From assembly GCA_016196755.1 (NCBI GenBank), contig JACPXC010000023.1, positions 38,461-102,460 on the forward strand: a stretch of DNA of 64,000 nucleotides. The letters run 5' to 3'. How positions within the stretch are numbered: the stretch's first letter is position 1; every line of letters begins with the position of its first letter. Both the position numbers and the translations under genes were made by a program. This document shows, piece by piece, positions 16,628 through 24,752 of this stretch. The notes under the pieces were generated by a model that saw nothing but the letters and a program-made list of their open reading frames with translations, was not told the DNA's origin and ran no database searches. This DNA comes from Elusimicrobiota bacterium. GTDB taxonomy: Bacteria > Elusimicrobiota > Elusimicrobia > UBA1565.

Positions 16628-18371
16628 GTGCCCGAAGCGATCCGCAACGACCCCGTCCTGCGCAAGCGGCGCGAGGCGGCCGAGACGATGCTCGCCGCCT
16701 TGGTCAAGGGCTCGCGCACGATCATCCTCTACGCGCCGGGCCACACCCTCATCGGCCAGATCGTCGAGCGCGTGCGGACCCTGCTCCTGGCCGCCGTGGG
16801 CGAGGAGCCGAACATCCAGCTCGACGTCAAGGCCAAGCAGATCATCCTCGAGGACGAGCCGCTGGCCGACCTGCCGGAGCTGACCACCCTTGCCGTCGCG
16901 CTCCACACCTTGGGGATCGGGCAGATCCTCCTGACCGCCCGCGTGTCGGTCGAAAGCCTTGAGACGTTCATGCGCGCCCTGAACTGGAAGCCCGACGAGA
17001 AGCGCACGCTCACCGACCTGCAGAAGGCCGTCCAGGAGACCCGCCTCGACGGGCTCCAGCTCATCAGCATCATGAGCTTCGTGGCTACGGGCGAGGAGGA
17101 AGAGTCGACCCAGCGCCCGGGCGGCCTGAGCGAGGGTGAGCTCCAAGCCCTCGAGGCCGCGGCGGACCTGCCGGACTTCCTGCACATCCTCCTGCGGCGC
17201 AACGAGCTGCTATACAGCCGCGAGGCCGAGGCGTTGTCGGCGCTCTACGACCAGGCGCTGACGGGGGAGTTGGCGGCCGAGGAGTTCGAGGCACAGATGC
17301 CTTGGGCGCTCTACGACCCGCGGGTGCGTGCGCGCTGGGACGTCTTCCGCGCCGGGTTGGCGGGACGCGTGAAGTGGACCTCCCGGGACCTGGTCTCCGA
17401 GCTGGCGCTGGCCACCAAGGCCGACCGCGCGGCGCTGGCCGACCATCACGCGCACGACGGCTCCGCCTCGGCCGAGCACGCGCTCAAGACGGTCCATGCC
17501 CTGCTCGACGCTCCGGTCGGGGAGCGCCAACCGCGCTTCGCCCTGCAGGTCTACCGGAGGCTGCTCGAGGACATGGCCCGTTCGGGCCGCTTGCCGGCGC
17601 TGCTGACCGAGTACCGCCTCTGGCAGGCCCGCGCCGCCGACCCGCGCTGGGGCGCCTATCTCGCGGCCCTGCGCGACGACATCGAGCGCCTCACGCCCAC
17701 CCCGGCCGTCGCCGAGGCGGCGGTGGCGCGCCTGGGCGAGCGCTCCGGCGACGCGGACGCCTTCGAGGAGCTGGCGGGCTTCCTGCTCAACTGCGGCCCC
17801 GCGGTCATGGCGCCGCGCGAGGCTGGCCCGCCGCCTGGGCACCGGGGCCGTGGCCGAGGCGCTCAAGGACGAGGACTATTTCGTAGTCGTGCAGGCCCTG
17901 GCGATATTAGACGAGGTCGGCGGTCCCGAGCTGGTCGCCCGCGCCGCGCCGCTTCTGCGCCACGGCCACGCGAAGGTGCGAACCGCCGCCATCCGGGTGC
18001 TCGGCAAGGCGGGGGGGGAGGAGGCCGCCAAGGCCCTGGCCGCGGCCATCGCCTCGGGGGACCATGGCGACGAGGCCAAGCTGGCGGCCACGTCCCTCTC
18101 GCTCATAACGGGGGTGGAGGCCGACAAGAAGCTCCTGGCCGCCTACCGCGCCAACGACAGTTATGAGACGCGGGTGGCCATCGTCACGGCCCTGAGCCGC
18201 TGCGGCACGCATGAGGTCGAGGCGTTCCTCGTCGCGGTCACCAAGCAGACCTTCATGGAGTGGCTCAAGGGTCTCTTCGGCTGGCTGACCGGGGCGCCCA
18301 AGGACCTGCGCGAGGCCGCCCTGCACGCGCTCGAGGACGTCCGTAAGGAGCTCCGTGGCGCGAAAGGCTAG
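16628..18371 (+). CDS. HEAT-repeat protein interrupted by a one-base frameshift
   Basis: The 5' part is open from GTG 16628 (frame ends at 18166) and the 3' part continues in another frame to 18371. Skipping one base near 17819 joins them smoothly as NCGPAVMAPR then RLARRLGTGAVAEALKDEDY, so the disruption is an extra base in a GC-rich run: a recent mutation or a sequence error. The N-terminus (~60 residues, ILYAPGHTLIGQIVERV) resembles the start of the next gene product. The C-terminus holds HEAT/armadillo-like repeats (VVVQALAILDEVGG, KVRTAAIRVLGKAGG, DLREAALHALEDV). The full length would be about 580 residues. It is probably a scaffold partner of the HD protein; the two ORFs overlap by 17 bases. 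Confidence 0.75.
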
Positions 18372-19812
18372 GAAGTCCCGCGCCGGGCTCGAGCGCTGGA
18401 AGAACTTCGTCGAGTGCCTGCGGCTCATGAACTTCGCCTTTACGAACGTGCGCCTCTACCCGCCCGCCCATGCCAGCGTCACCGAGACCCTGACCGCGCT
18501 CCAAGCCGGCCTGGCCAGCCTCCTCGAGGAGCAGGAGGACGTCGGGTACGGCTTTATGGACGAGATGCTCTACGTCGAGGGCGCGATGAGCCTCGAGGAG
18601 ACCCAGAAGAACGAGATGCTCGTCGAGCGCTTCGCGCGCTGCCGGGTGAAGTACCTCACCATCGAGAAGGGGATCGAGCGCGCCGACCTCCTCAAGTTCT
18701 TCGTCGCGCTCAACGACGAGTCCAAGAAGAGCCAAGCCGACCCGCCGTCGGAGGTCATCGCCCGGGCCGGGGTCGAGCACATGCACGTCGTCGAGGCCGA
18801 GGTCGCCGATACGGAGAGCAAGTCGAAGCTGGCGCGCCGCAAGACCCTGCTCGACTGGTACGAGCGGGCCTGCGGCGTCGTCAAGGACGTCCAAGCCCAG
18901 CTCTTCAAGGGGCCGGCCGCGGACCTCAGGCCCCTCTACCGCGTGGCCGACGACCTGATGGCCACGGTGCGCACGAAGGGCTTCGAGCCGCTGCCCCTGG
19001 TCGCCCGTCTAGGCGCCGCCCCCGACCCGCATATCGGCCACGCCGTCAACGTGGCCATGCTGTGCTGCTCGTTGGGGGAGCTCCACGGCCTCAACTCGGG
19101 CCAGCTCCAGACCCTCTGCGCCGCGGCCTTCCTCCATGACATGGGGCGCTGCGTCATCCCTCCGGAATGGACCAAGACCGGGGCCCCGCTATCGCTCTTC
19201 GAGCGCTCGGTCGTCCACCAGCACGCCTCGTGGGGCTTCCTCCTGTTGGCGCGCTGCCCCGAAGTCCCGCCGCAGCTGGCCGTGCTGGCGGGGCGCCACC
19301 ACGACGATCCGTGCGCGGCGCGCACCGACGGCTACGCCTCCGACGTCTTCCACCGCATCCTCCACGCCGCCGACGTCTATGACCTGGCGACCTTCAGCGA
19401 CGCGCGCTACTGGCGCAAGCACCGTCCCGACCGCATCCTCCGCCACATCATGCGCCGGCGCGCCGTGACGGCCGACGCCGCCGTCGTGAAGCTCCTCGGC
19501 CGCCTGGTCGGTTGGTACCCGGTCGGCGCGCTGGTCTCCCTCGACGACGGGCGCCGCGGCGTCGTGGTGCGCTCCAATCCCACCCACCCCGGTCGGCCGA
19601 AGGTCTGCCTGCTGGGGGAGGAGGGCGCGCTGCCGGAGGGCGCCCCGGAGGGCTTCGAGGCGCCGCCCGTCGTGGTCGACTGCCTGGACCCGGACGCCGG
19701 CGGGCTGGGATTCGCGCACGGCGTGGCCGCAGTCCTCGGCACGGACACCGACCCCGAGGCGCGCGCCTGGCTCGAGCGCAAGAAGGACTACCTGGTCGGC
19801 TACGGGATCTGA
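18355..19812 (+). CDS. Degenerate HD-GYP-type phosphohydrolase-like protein
   Basis: 485 residues from GTG 18355. Residues ~10-90 form an N-terminal module (MNFAFTNVRLYPPAHASVTE) shared with the preceding gene. The HD domain covers about 215-370: PHIGHAVNVAMLCCSLG, AAAFLHDMGR (the HD pair) and HQHASWGFLLL (like HPxxG). RHHDD followed by TDGYASDV replaces the canonical HHE...DGxGYP motif. With GYP missing, c-di-GMP hydrolysis is doubtful; a signalling or scaffold role is possible. The C-terminal ~110 residues (VSLDDGRRGVVVRSNP) are the small beta domain often appended to HD-GYP proteins. The end overlaps the convergent gene by 13 bases. Confidence 0.75.
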   Translation: MARKARKSRAGLERWKNFVECLRLMNFAFTNVRLYPPAHASVTETLTALQAGLASLLEEQEDVGYGFMDEMLYVEGAMSLEETQKNEMLVERFARCRVKYLTIEKGIERADLLKFFVALNDESKKSQADPPSEVIARAGVEHMHVVEAEVADTESKSKLARRKTLLDWYERACGVVKDVQAQLFKGPAADLRPLYRVADDLMATVRTKGFEPLPLVARLGAAPDPHIGHAVNVAMLCCSLGELHGLNSGQLQTLCAAAFLHDMGRCVIPPEWTKTGAPLSLFERSVVHQHASWGFLLLARCPEVPPQLAVLAGRHHDDPCAARTDGYASDVFHRILHAADVYDLATFSDARYWRKHRPDRILRHIMRRRAVTADAAVVKLLGRLVGWYPVGALVSLDDGRRGVVVRSNPTHPGRPKVCLLGEEGALPEGAPEGFEAPPVVVDCLDPDAGGLGFAHGVAAVLGTDTDPEARAWLERKKDYLVGYGI

Positions 19813-20933
19813 GCGCGCGCAGCGAGGAGGCGGGACTCCTCGTGCGCGTAGAAGACGTCCTCGTAGGACCCCGTGGAGCCGTCGGCCCGGATGAACCGCG
19901 CGCCCTCGCGGCGGAGCACGTCGTTGCCCTGGCCGTCGAAGTTGAGGACCCGGTGGGTCGTGCCGTCGGCGAGGAAGATTTCGCTGACCCCGGCTTCCTT
20001 CGGGGACAGGACCTTCTTGGCCCAGCCGCCCACGCGGAAGGCCAGCCCATAGCGGCGATGCAGGCGCTCGAGGTCCGCGCGGTCGAGGCGCCGTCCGGCG
20101 AGCCGTCCCGTCGCCAGCACGCCCTGCTCCTCGGCCCGGAGGAGGAAGGCCTCTAGCGCCTGGAAGCCGTCCCGATAGGTCTCCGAGCGGCCGCCGCGGA
20201 TGCGGGAGTCGAAGCCGAAGAGCTCCCGGCCGCTCTTGCCGGCCTTGCCGTCGCCGTCGGCGTCGAAGACCAGCGCGGCCGTCCCGGAGGCCAGTTCGTG
20301 GATGGCGACCGGCCGGCCGTCGCCGCGGACGTCGAAGCGGGTCAGGAGGTTGGTCGTCCGGACCCCCGCTCCCGATAGGTCGAAGACCAAGGGGTCGGCC
20401 AACGCCCGGTCGTTGACCGCGCCGTCGGCTTCGCCGTTGGCCGCCCGCCGGGCGGCTTCGATCCGCTCCGCCCGGGCGGGGGCGGCGGCGTTGCCCATCC
20501 AAAGGAGGCCGGCCCGCGCCGAGCGCGGTCTCAGGCTCGGGCGAGACAGCAGGTCTTCGACCAGGGGGGGGCCGTCGTTGAAGCTGACAGTGTCGGCTGG
20601 TGCGGTCGATCGGAGCCGGGGCGCCGGTGCCGCGAGCTTCTGCGGAGAAGTCCGGGGGAGCTCAAACGGAATCAGGCCCGCGTCCTGGGGGTGCGGGAGG
20701 GCCGCTTCAGGTGCCCGGGCGGCGGCGGGCGCCATCGGCGCTAGCCGCGCGCGGCCGACGACGAACAAGGCTGAGATGCAGGCGGCCGCCATCGCCGCGC
20801 CGGCCAAAGCCCCGACCAGGTATTCGGGCCCGGTGCTCGGCGCCGCGGGAGCCGCCGCGAAGGGGCTCCGGGCCGGCGCCTCCGACGTCGCCGGGACCGC
20901 CTTTCTCACGCTGACGCTTTGACCGTAGCTCAT
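19800..20933 (-). CDS. Membrane-anchored protein with hemolysin-type calcium-binding-like domain
   Basis: 377 residues. One transmembrane segment near residues 38-60 (YLVGALAGAAMAAACISALF) anchors a Pro/Ala-rich linker and a C-terminal domain. That domain contains LVFDLSGAGVRTT, FDVRGDGRPVAIH, LVFDADGDGKAGKSGRELFGF and LNFDGQGNDVL, the Asp/Gly loops typical of hemolysin-type or EF-hand-like calcium sites in large secreted proteins. No RTX nonapeptide array is present. It is monocistronic, with a weak CATACT -10 about 20 bases upstream. Function is unknown. Confidence 0.6.
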   Translation of the reverse strand: MSYGQSVSVRKAVPATSEAPARSPFAAAPAAPSTGPEYLVGALAGAAMAAACISALFVVGRARLAPMAPAAARAPEAALPHPQDAGLIPFELPRTSPQKLAAPAPRLRSTAPADTVSFNDGPPLVEDLLSRPSLRPRSARAGLLWMGNAAAPARAERIEAARRAANGEADGAVNDRALADPLVFDLSGAGVRTTNLLTRFDVRGDGRPVAIHELASGTAALVFDADGDGKAGKSGRELFGFDSRIRGGRSETYRDGFQALEAFLLRAEEQGVLATGRLAGRRLDRADLERLHRRYGLAFRVGGWAKKVLSPKEAGVSEIFLADGTTHRVLNFDGQGNDVLRREGARFIRADGSTGSYEDVFYAHEESRLLAARAQIP

Positions 20934-21015
20934 GGCCCCCCCGTCCTGGCCTCAGTATGCGCGCGGAGCGTCGCCGGTTTGTTTCGGGAGGTTAAGAATC
21001 ACGTAAGAACCAATG

Positions 21016-21047
21016 AAAAGGCCCCCGCCTTTCGGCGGGGGCTTTTT
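21016..21047 (-). terminator. Intrinsic terminator of nrdJ
   Basis: A perfect 9-bp stem (GCCCCCGCC / GGCGGGGGC, 21021-21029 and 21034-21042) with a TTTC loop. On the minus strand it is followed by CTTTTC and preceded by an A-tract, so it terminates nrdJ transcription 20 bp past its stop. T-runs on both sides allow bidirectional action. Confidence 0.9.
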
Positions 21048-21062
21048 CACGCTCAGGCTAGG

Positions 21063-23606
21063 CTACGAGCACTTCGAGTAGCCGCAGTCCTTGCAGGACG
21101 GCTCCGAGCAGCCCGACTCGTAGGCCACGTTGGCGGAGTAGCACTTGGGGCAGTGCGACATCCTCGTGAACTCGATGAGGGCGTCGACGTCCTTCTTCTG
21201 TCCCGTCTTCTCGTCGTCGATCCAACCGGTGCGCTTCAAGTGCTCGCGCAGAGCCACGCTGACGCCGTGGGCGATCGAGTCGATGCGCTTCTCGCCGAAG
21301 CCCAGCGGCTTGTCGCCCTTGACCGAGTTCAGGTGCTTGAGGATCTTGATCGGGTCGCCGCCCTCCGCCAGATACTTGGACAGCAGGATCCCGAGCACCG
21401 TCGTAAGGCCCGAGATCTCGGTCCCCAGCGGCGGGATGTTCGTGAACACCTGGTAGGGCCCGCGTTCGTCGTAGTTGATGTGGATGTGGAGCGGGCCGTA
21501 GCCGGTCTTGATCTGGTAGTACTCGGACTTCACGCCGTAGGCGTCCGAGGGCTCCCGCCTTTTCTTCAAAGGCGCGGCCGCCGGGGCGGCCGTCGACGAG
21601 ATGTTGAGCACCTGCTGGGACTTGGAGCCGTCGCGGTAGACGGTCAGGCCCTTGCAGCCCAGCTCGTAGGCCATGAGATACGCCCGGCGGACGTCGTCGG
21701 GGGTCGCCGAGTTGGGCAGGTTGATCGTCTTCGAGACGCCGTTGTCGGTGTGCTTCTGGAACGCCGACTGGACCTGGATGTGGAAGTCCACCGAGACGTC
21801 GTGCGCGGTCGGGAACAGGCGCTGGACCTTCGGCGGGATCTCGGAGATGCCCCGCACCGACTTGTGGTTGTCGTTGATCTTCTTCCACAGGTCGGTCTTC
21901 GAGAGGCCCCAGAAGTTGTTCTCCTCGGCCATAAGCTTGAAGAGCGGATTGACCTCGACGAAGACGTCCTTCTGGTCCGGCGCCTTGTTGTGCTTCAAGG
22001 CGTCGAGCGCCTTCGCGTTGTAGCGGGTGTAGGCCACGGCGAAGAACGGCTCGATCCCTCCGCCCTGCAGGCCCGCGGCGATGGCGATCGTCCCGGTGGG
22101 GGCGATCGTCGTGCGCGCGCAGTTGCGGGGCATGTCGGCCTGGCCGCGGAAGTGCGGGCCGGCCGGGTCGTAGACCGAGTCCTTCCAGTTCGGGAACACC
22201 CCGCGCTCTTGGGCGATCTGCTCGGAGGCCTCGAGCGACTTCTCGTTGATGAAGCGCATGAGCTTCTCGGCGAACTCGAGGCCCGCGGGGGAGTCGAACG
22301 GGATGCCCATCTTGACGAGCATCTCCGCCCAGCCCATGACGCCCAAGCCGATGCGGCGGTTGCCCTTCGCCATGGCCTCGATCTCGGGCATCGGGTAGTT
22401 GTTGATCTCGATGACGTCGTCGAGGAACCGGATCGAGGCGTGGATGGAAGCCTCGAGGCGCTCGAAGTTCGTCGTGCCCTCGCCGACCGGGCCCTCGACG
22501 AAGTTGGCCAGGTTGAGCGAACCCAGGTTGCACGGCTCCCAGGGCAAAAGCGGCTGCTCGCCGCAGGGGTTGGTGCTCTCGATCTGGCCGAGCGCGGGGG
22601 TCGGGTTGGAGCCCGAGCTGTTGATGCGGTCGATGACGACGTAGCCCGGGTCGCCGGTCTTCCATGCGTACTCGACCATCATGTCGAAGACCTCGCGAGC
22701 GCGGACCTTGCCGCAGGGCTGGCCGTCGCGCGGGCTCTTGAGGTCGTACTCCTTATCTTCCTTGACCGCCGCGATGAAGGCCGCGTCGATGCCCACGGAG
22801 ACGTTGAAGTTCTCCATGATGCCGGTCTGCTGCTTCATGACGATGAAGTCCTTGATCTCCGGGTGGGTGTAGTGCAGGATGCCCATGTTGGCGCCGCGGC
22901 GCGTGCCGCCCTGCTTCACGACGTCGGTCATCTTGTCGTAGATCTGCATGAAGGAGATGGCACCCGAGGCCACGCCTTGGGTCTTCTTGACCGGGTCGCC
23001 CTTGGGCCGGAGCCGGCTAAACGAGAATCCCGTCCCGCCGCCCGACTTCTGGATCAGCGACTGCGCGGTGAGAGCCTTGGTGATGCCTTCCATGGAGTCC
23101 GGCACCGGGAGGACGTAGCAGGCCGAGAGCTGCTGGAGTTCGCGCCCGGCGTTCATGAGGGTCGGGGAGTTCGGCAGGAAGTCCCAGGAGGCCATCAGAT
23201 TGTAGAAGCGTGTCTCCCAGGTGGCCACCAGGCGCGCCGCCTCGGGGATTTTCTGGACCGTCTTCTCGAGATTGGCGATGAGGTGCATGAAGTTCTTGTC
23301 CCGGTCGCCGGCCTCGCCGATCCCTTCGTGGAAGAGGGTCATGGAGGTGGCCTTGGCGTCGGGGGCCGGGGCCGCGGCGGAGTGGACGGTGCGGCGGACG
23401 CCGTCGTAGACGCCCCACTTCTCGGCGGAGGGATGCAGGAGTATCTCGGCCAAAGCGATGTTGTGCGCCACGCCCTCCAGCCACTGCTCGGCCGAGGGGG
23501 TGTCGCGCAGGTACTTATCCCTAATAACCTTGAGCTGGTTCTCGCTGATCTGGAGCTTGGAGACCTTCTTGGCGGAGTCCTTGGCGACCGTCTTTAGCTG
23601 CTTCAC
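21063..23606 (-). CDS. nrdJ: Adenosylcobalamin-dependent (class II) ribonucleotide reductase
   Basis: 847 residues. It reduces ribonucleotides to deoxyribonucleotides using AdoCbl. Landmarks: FLPNSPTLMNAGRELQQLSACYVLPV, KSGGGTGFSFSRLRPKG, NPCGEQPLLPWEPCNLGSLN (active-site and radical-relay Cys), PTGTIAIAAG, then a TSCPD-type segment. A C-terminal zinc ribbon follows (MSHCPKCYSANVAYESGC then CKDCGYSKC). It starts at GTG 23606 with AAAGAGGTGAG about seven bases upstream. It is monocistronic between a strong promoter and a strong terminator. A cobalamin transport or salvage source would be needed elsewhere. Confidence 0.97.
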   Translation of the reverse strand: MKQLKTVAKDSAKKVSKLQISENQLKVIRDKYLRDTPSAEQWLEGVAHNIALAEILLHPSAEKWGVYDGVRRTVHSAAAPAPDAKATSMTLFHEGIGEAGDRDKNFMHLIANLEKTVQKIPEAARLVATWETRFYNLMASWDFLPNSPTLMNAGRELQQLSACYVLPVPDSMEGITKALTAQSLIQKSGGGTGFSFSRLRPKGDPVKKTQGVASGAISFMQIYDKMTDVVKQGGTRRGANMGILHYTHPEIKDFIVMKQQTGIMENFNVSVGIDAAFIAAVKEDKEYDLKSPRDGQPCGKVRAREVFDMMVEYAWKTGDPGYVVIDRINSSGSNPTPALGQIESTNPCGEQPLLPWEPCNLGSLNLANFVEGPVGEGTTNFERLEASIHASIRFLDDVIEINNYPMPEIEAMAKGNRRIGLGVMGWAEMLVKMGIPFDSPAGLEFAEKLMRFINEKSLEASEQIAQERGVFPNWKDSVYDPAGPHFRGQADMPRNCARTTIAPTGTIAIAAGLQGGGIEPFFAVAYTRYNAKALDALKHNKAPDQKDVFVEVNPLFKLMAEENNFWGLSKTDLWKKINDNHKSVRGISEIPPKVQRLFPTAHDVSVDFHIQVQSAFQKHTDNGVSKTINLPNSATPDDVRRAYLMAYELGCKGLTVYRDGSKSQQVLNISSTAAPAAAPLKKRREPSDAYGVKSEYYQIKTGYGPLHIHINYDERGPYQVFTNIPPLGTEISGLTTVLGILLSKYLAEGGDPIKILKHLNSVKGDKPLGFGEKRIDSIAHGVSVALREHLKRTGWIDDEKTGQKKDVDALIEFTRMSHCPKCYSANVAYESGCSEPSCKDCGYSKCS

Positions 23607-23714
23607 AAATACTCACCTCTTTTCACCCGCCCTAGGTCCAAAGTCCTACCCGCTCAGACCCGGGCGCGATGCTATTGTTTCCCATCGTTCAAAGCAATAA
23701 CTGCGCGGTTCAGA

Positions 23715-23743
23715 AGTTTAACACCAGCCCTATTTTTTGTCAA
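23715..23743 (-). promoter_or_regulatory. Strong sigma-70 promoter of nrdJ with ~100-nt leader
   Basis: On the minus strand TTGACA (23743-23738), a 17-bp spacer and TAAACT (23720-23715). The transcript would carry a leader of about 100 nt before GTG 23606, unusually long for this window. I see no B12-box-like consensus in it; short GC stems are possible. Confidence 0.75.
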
Positions 23744-23788
23744 CACTTCTCGTCGAGAAAGGCCGTTTCCGAGGCTTTCTGCCGGACC

Positions 23789-24037
23789 ATGACGGATTTA
23801 AAGCAAGACGCTGACCCTACCGGAAAAGATAATGGATGGCAAAATATGGAAAATGCTCCGTCGAAGCCTCGTCGAAAAAAACGCCTCGGGGCACGTGTCG
23901 ACGCCCCGCGCCCAAGAGGCCGCCAGGGCCTAGGTTGGCGATTTCTCGACGACAAAGGGCCTCAGAAGGCGACCGGAAAGTCCGGAGGTCGGCGATGGAA
24001 TAGATACAGAACGATACCAAACGGTACTATAAGATAA
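23789..24037 (+). other. nrdJ-rplU intergenic region with a doubtful small basic ORF
   Basis: The stretch between the nrdJ promoter and the rplU promoter (about 390 bp) is AT-richer than its surroundings. The only plus-strand reading frame of note begins at ATG 23789 and encodes 82 very basic residues (SKPRRKKRLGARVDAPRPRG). It has no Shine-Dalgarno, promoter or recognisable family, so it may be chance. Nothing else convincing is seen here. Confidence 0.25.
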
Positions 24038-24132
24038 TAATTATGTCGTATTCGCACATCGTGCGGGCCTGCAGCGCCTCCTTAATAAGAGCCTTGACGG
24101 GGGCTCCGGGCGGCCGCGCGCGGCACGAACAG

Positions 24133-24161
24133 TTGCCAGCGCTGTCTCCATTTGTTATACT
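24133..24161 (+). promoter_or_regulatory. sigma-70 promoter of rplU-rpmA-obgE
   Basis: TTGCCA (24133-24138), a 17-bp spacer and TATACT (24156-24161); the ATG at 24171 is nine bases downstream, leaving almost no leader. Confidence 0.8.
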
Positions 24162-24170
24162 GGTCGTCCT

Positions 24171-24473
24171 ATGTACGCTATCATTGAGACGGGCGGGCAT
24201 CAGTATTGGGTCATCCCCGGCGAGACCATCCGCGTGGAGAAGCTCGAGACGGAAGACAAGAAGACGCTGACTTTCAAGGCTCTGTGGGCCGCTGAAGAAG
24301 GGAAGGAAGATTCCTCTTCTCAGAAGGCCACCGTCACGGCCGAGGTCGTCCGGCAGATGCGGGGCCCCAAGATCATCGTGTTCAAGAAGAAGCCGAAGTC
24401 GAAGTACAGCCGCAAGTACGGTCATCGCCAGTCGCTGACCGAAATCAAGATCACGAAGATCTCCCTCAACTGA
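24171..24473 (+). CDS. rplU: 50S ribosomal protein L21
   Basis: 100 residues matching L21: MYAIIETGGHQYWV at the start, KIIVFKKKPKSKYSRKYGHRQ near the end (the rRNA-binding motif), and an acidic insert EEGKEDSSSQKA in the middle, slightly longer than in E. coli. It binds 23S rRNA domain II. It is first in the usual L21-L27-Obg operon, ten bases before rpmA. Confidence 0.97.
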   Translation: MYAIIETGGHQYWVIPGETIRVEKLETEDKKTLTFKALWAAEEGKEDSSSQKATVTAEVVRQMRGPKIIVFKKKPKSKYSRKYGHRQSLTEIKITKISLN

Positions 24474-24482
24474 GACGATAAC

Positions 24483-24749
24483 ATGGCACACACAAAAGCC
24501 CAAGGCTCAAGCTCCAACGGCCGCGACTCCAACGGCCAGCGGCTGGGCGTGAAGAACTACGGCGGCCAGCTCGTGAAGGCCGGAATGGTGCTGGTCCGCC
24601 AGCGCGGCACGAAGTTCCTGCCCGGCGTCAACGTGGGTAAGGGGAAGGACGACACGCTCTTCACGAAGATCGACGGCGTCGTGACCTTCGAGTGGGCGAA
24701 GAAGGACAAGAAGCGCCTCAGCGTCTACCCCGCTCCCGCCGCGAAGTAA
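24483..24749 (+). CDS. rpmA: 50S ribosomal protein L27
   Basis: 88 residues: [20 protein letters not shown], the flexible N-terminus reaching the peptidyl-transferase centre, then [22 protein letters not shown] and the [11 protein letters not shown] loop. The N-terminus begins directly with the functional sequence, so no cleaved Firmicutes-type extension is present. Its TAA is immediately followed, in the same frame, by the obgE coding sequence. Confidence 0.97.
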   Translation: MAHTKAQGSSSNGRDSNGQRLGVKNYGGQLVKAGMVLVRQRGTKFLPGVNVGKGKDDTLFTKIDGVVTFEWAKKDKKRLSVYPAPAAK

Positions 24750-24752
24750 CCT

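Noticed and set aside
16628..18166. Single uninterrupted 512-residue HEAT protein ending at 18166
   Set aside because: After ~17820 this frame becomes Arg/Gly-rich nonsense while the +1 frame continues the HEAT pattern to 18371.
20919..23597. 892-codon plus-strand ORF antisense to nrdJ
   Set aside because: nrdJ is unmistakable on the other strand; the antisense product has a Val/Leu/Asp/Arg-skewed composition typical of antisense frames in GC-rich genes.
23607..23714. Cobalamin riboswitch in the nrdJ leader
   Set aside because: The leader is only ~100 nt and lacks the B12-box consensus; no AdoCbl riboswitch fold could be drawn.
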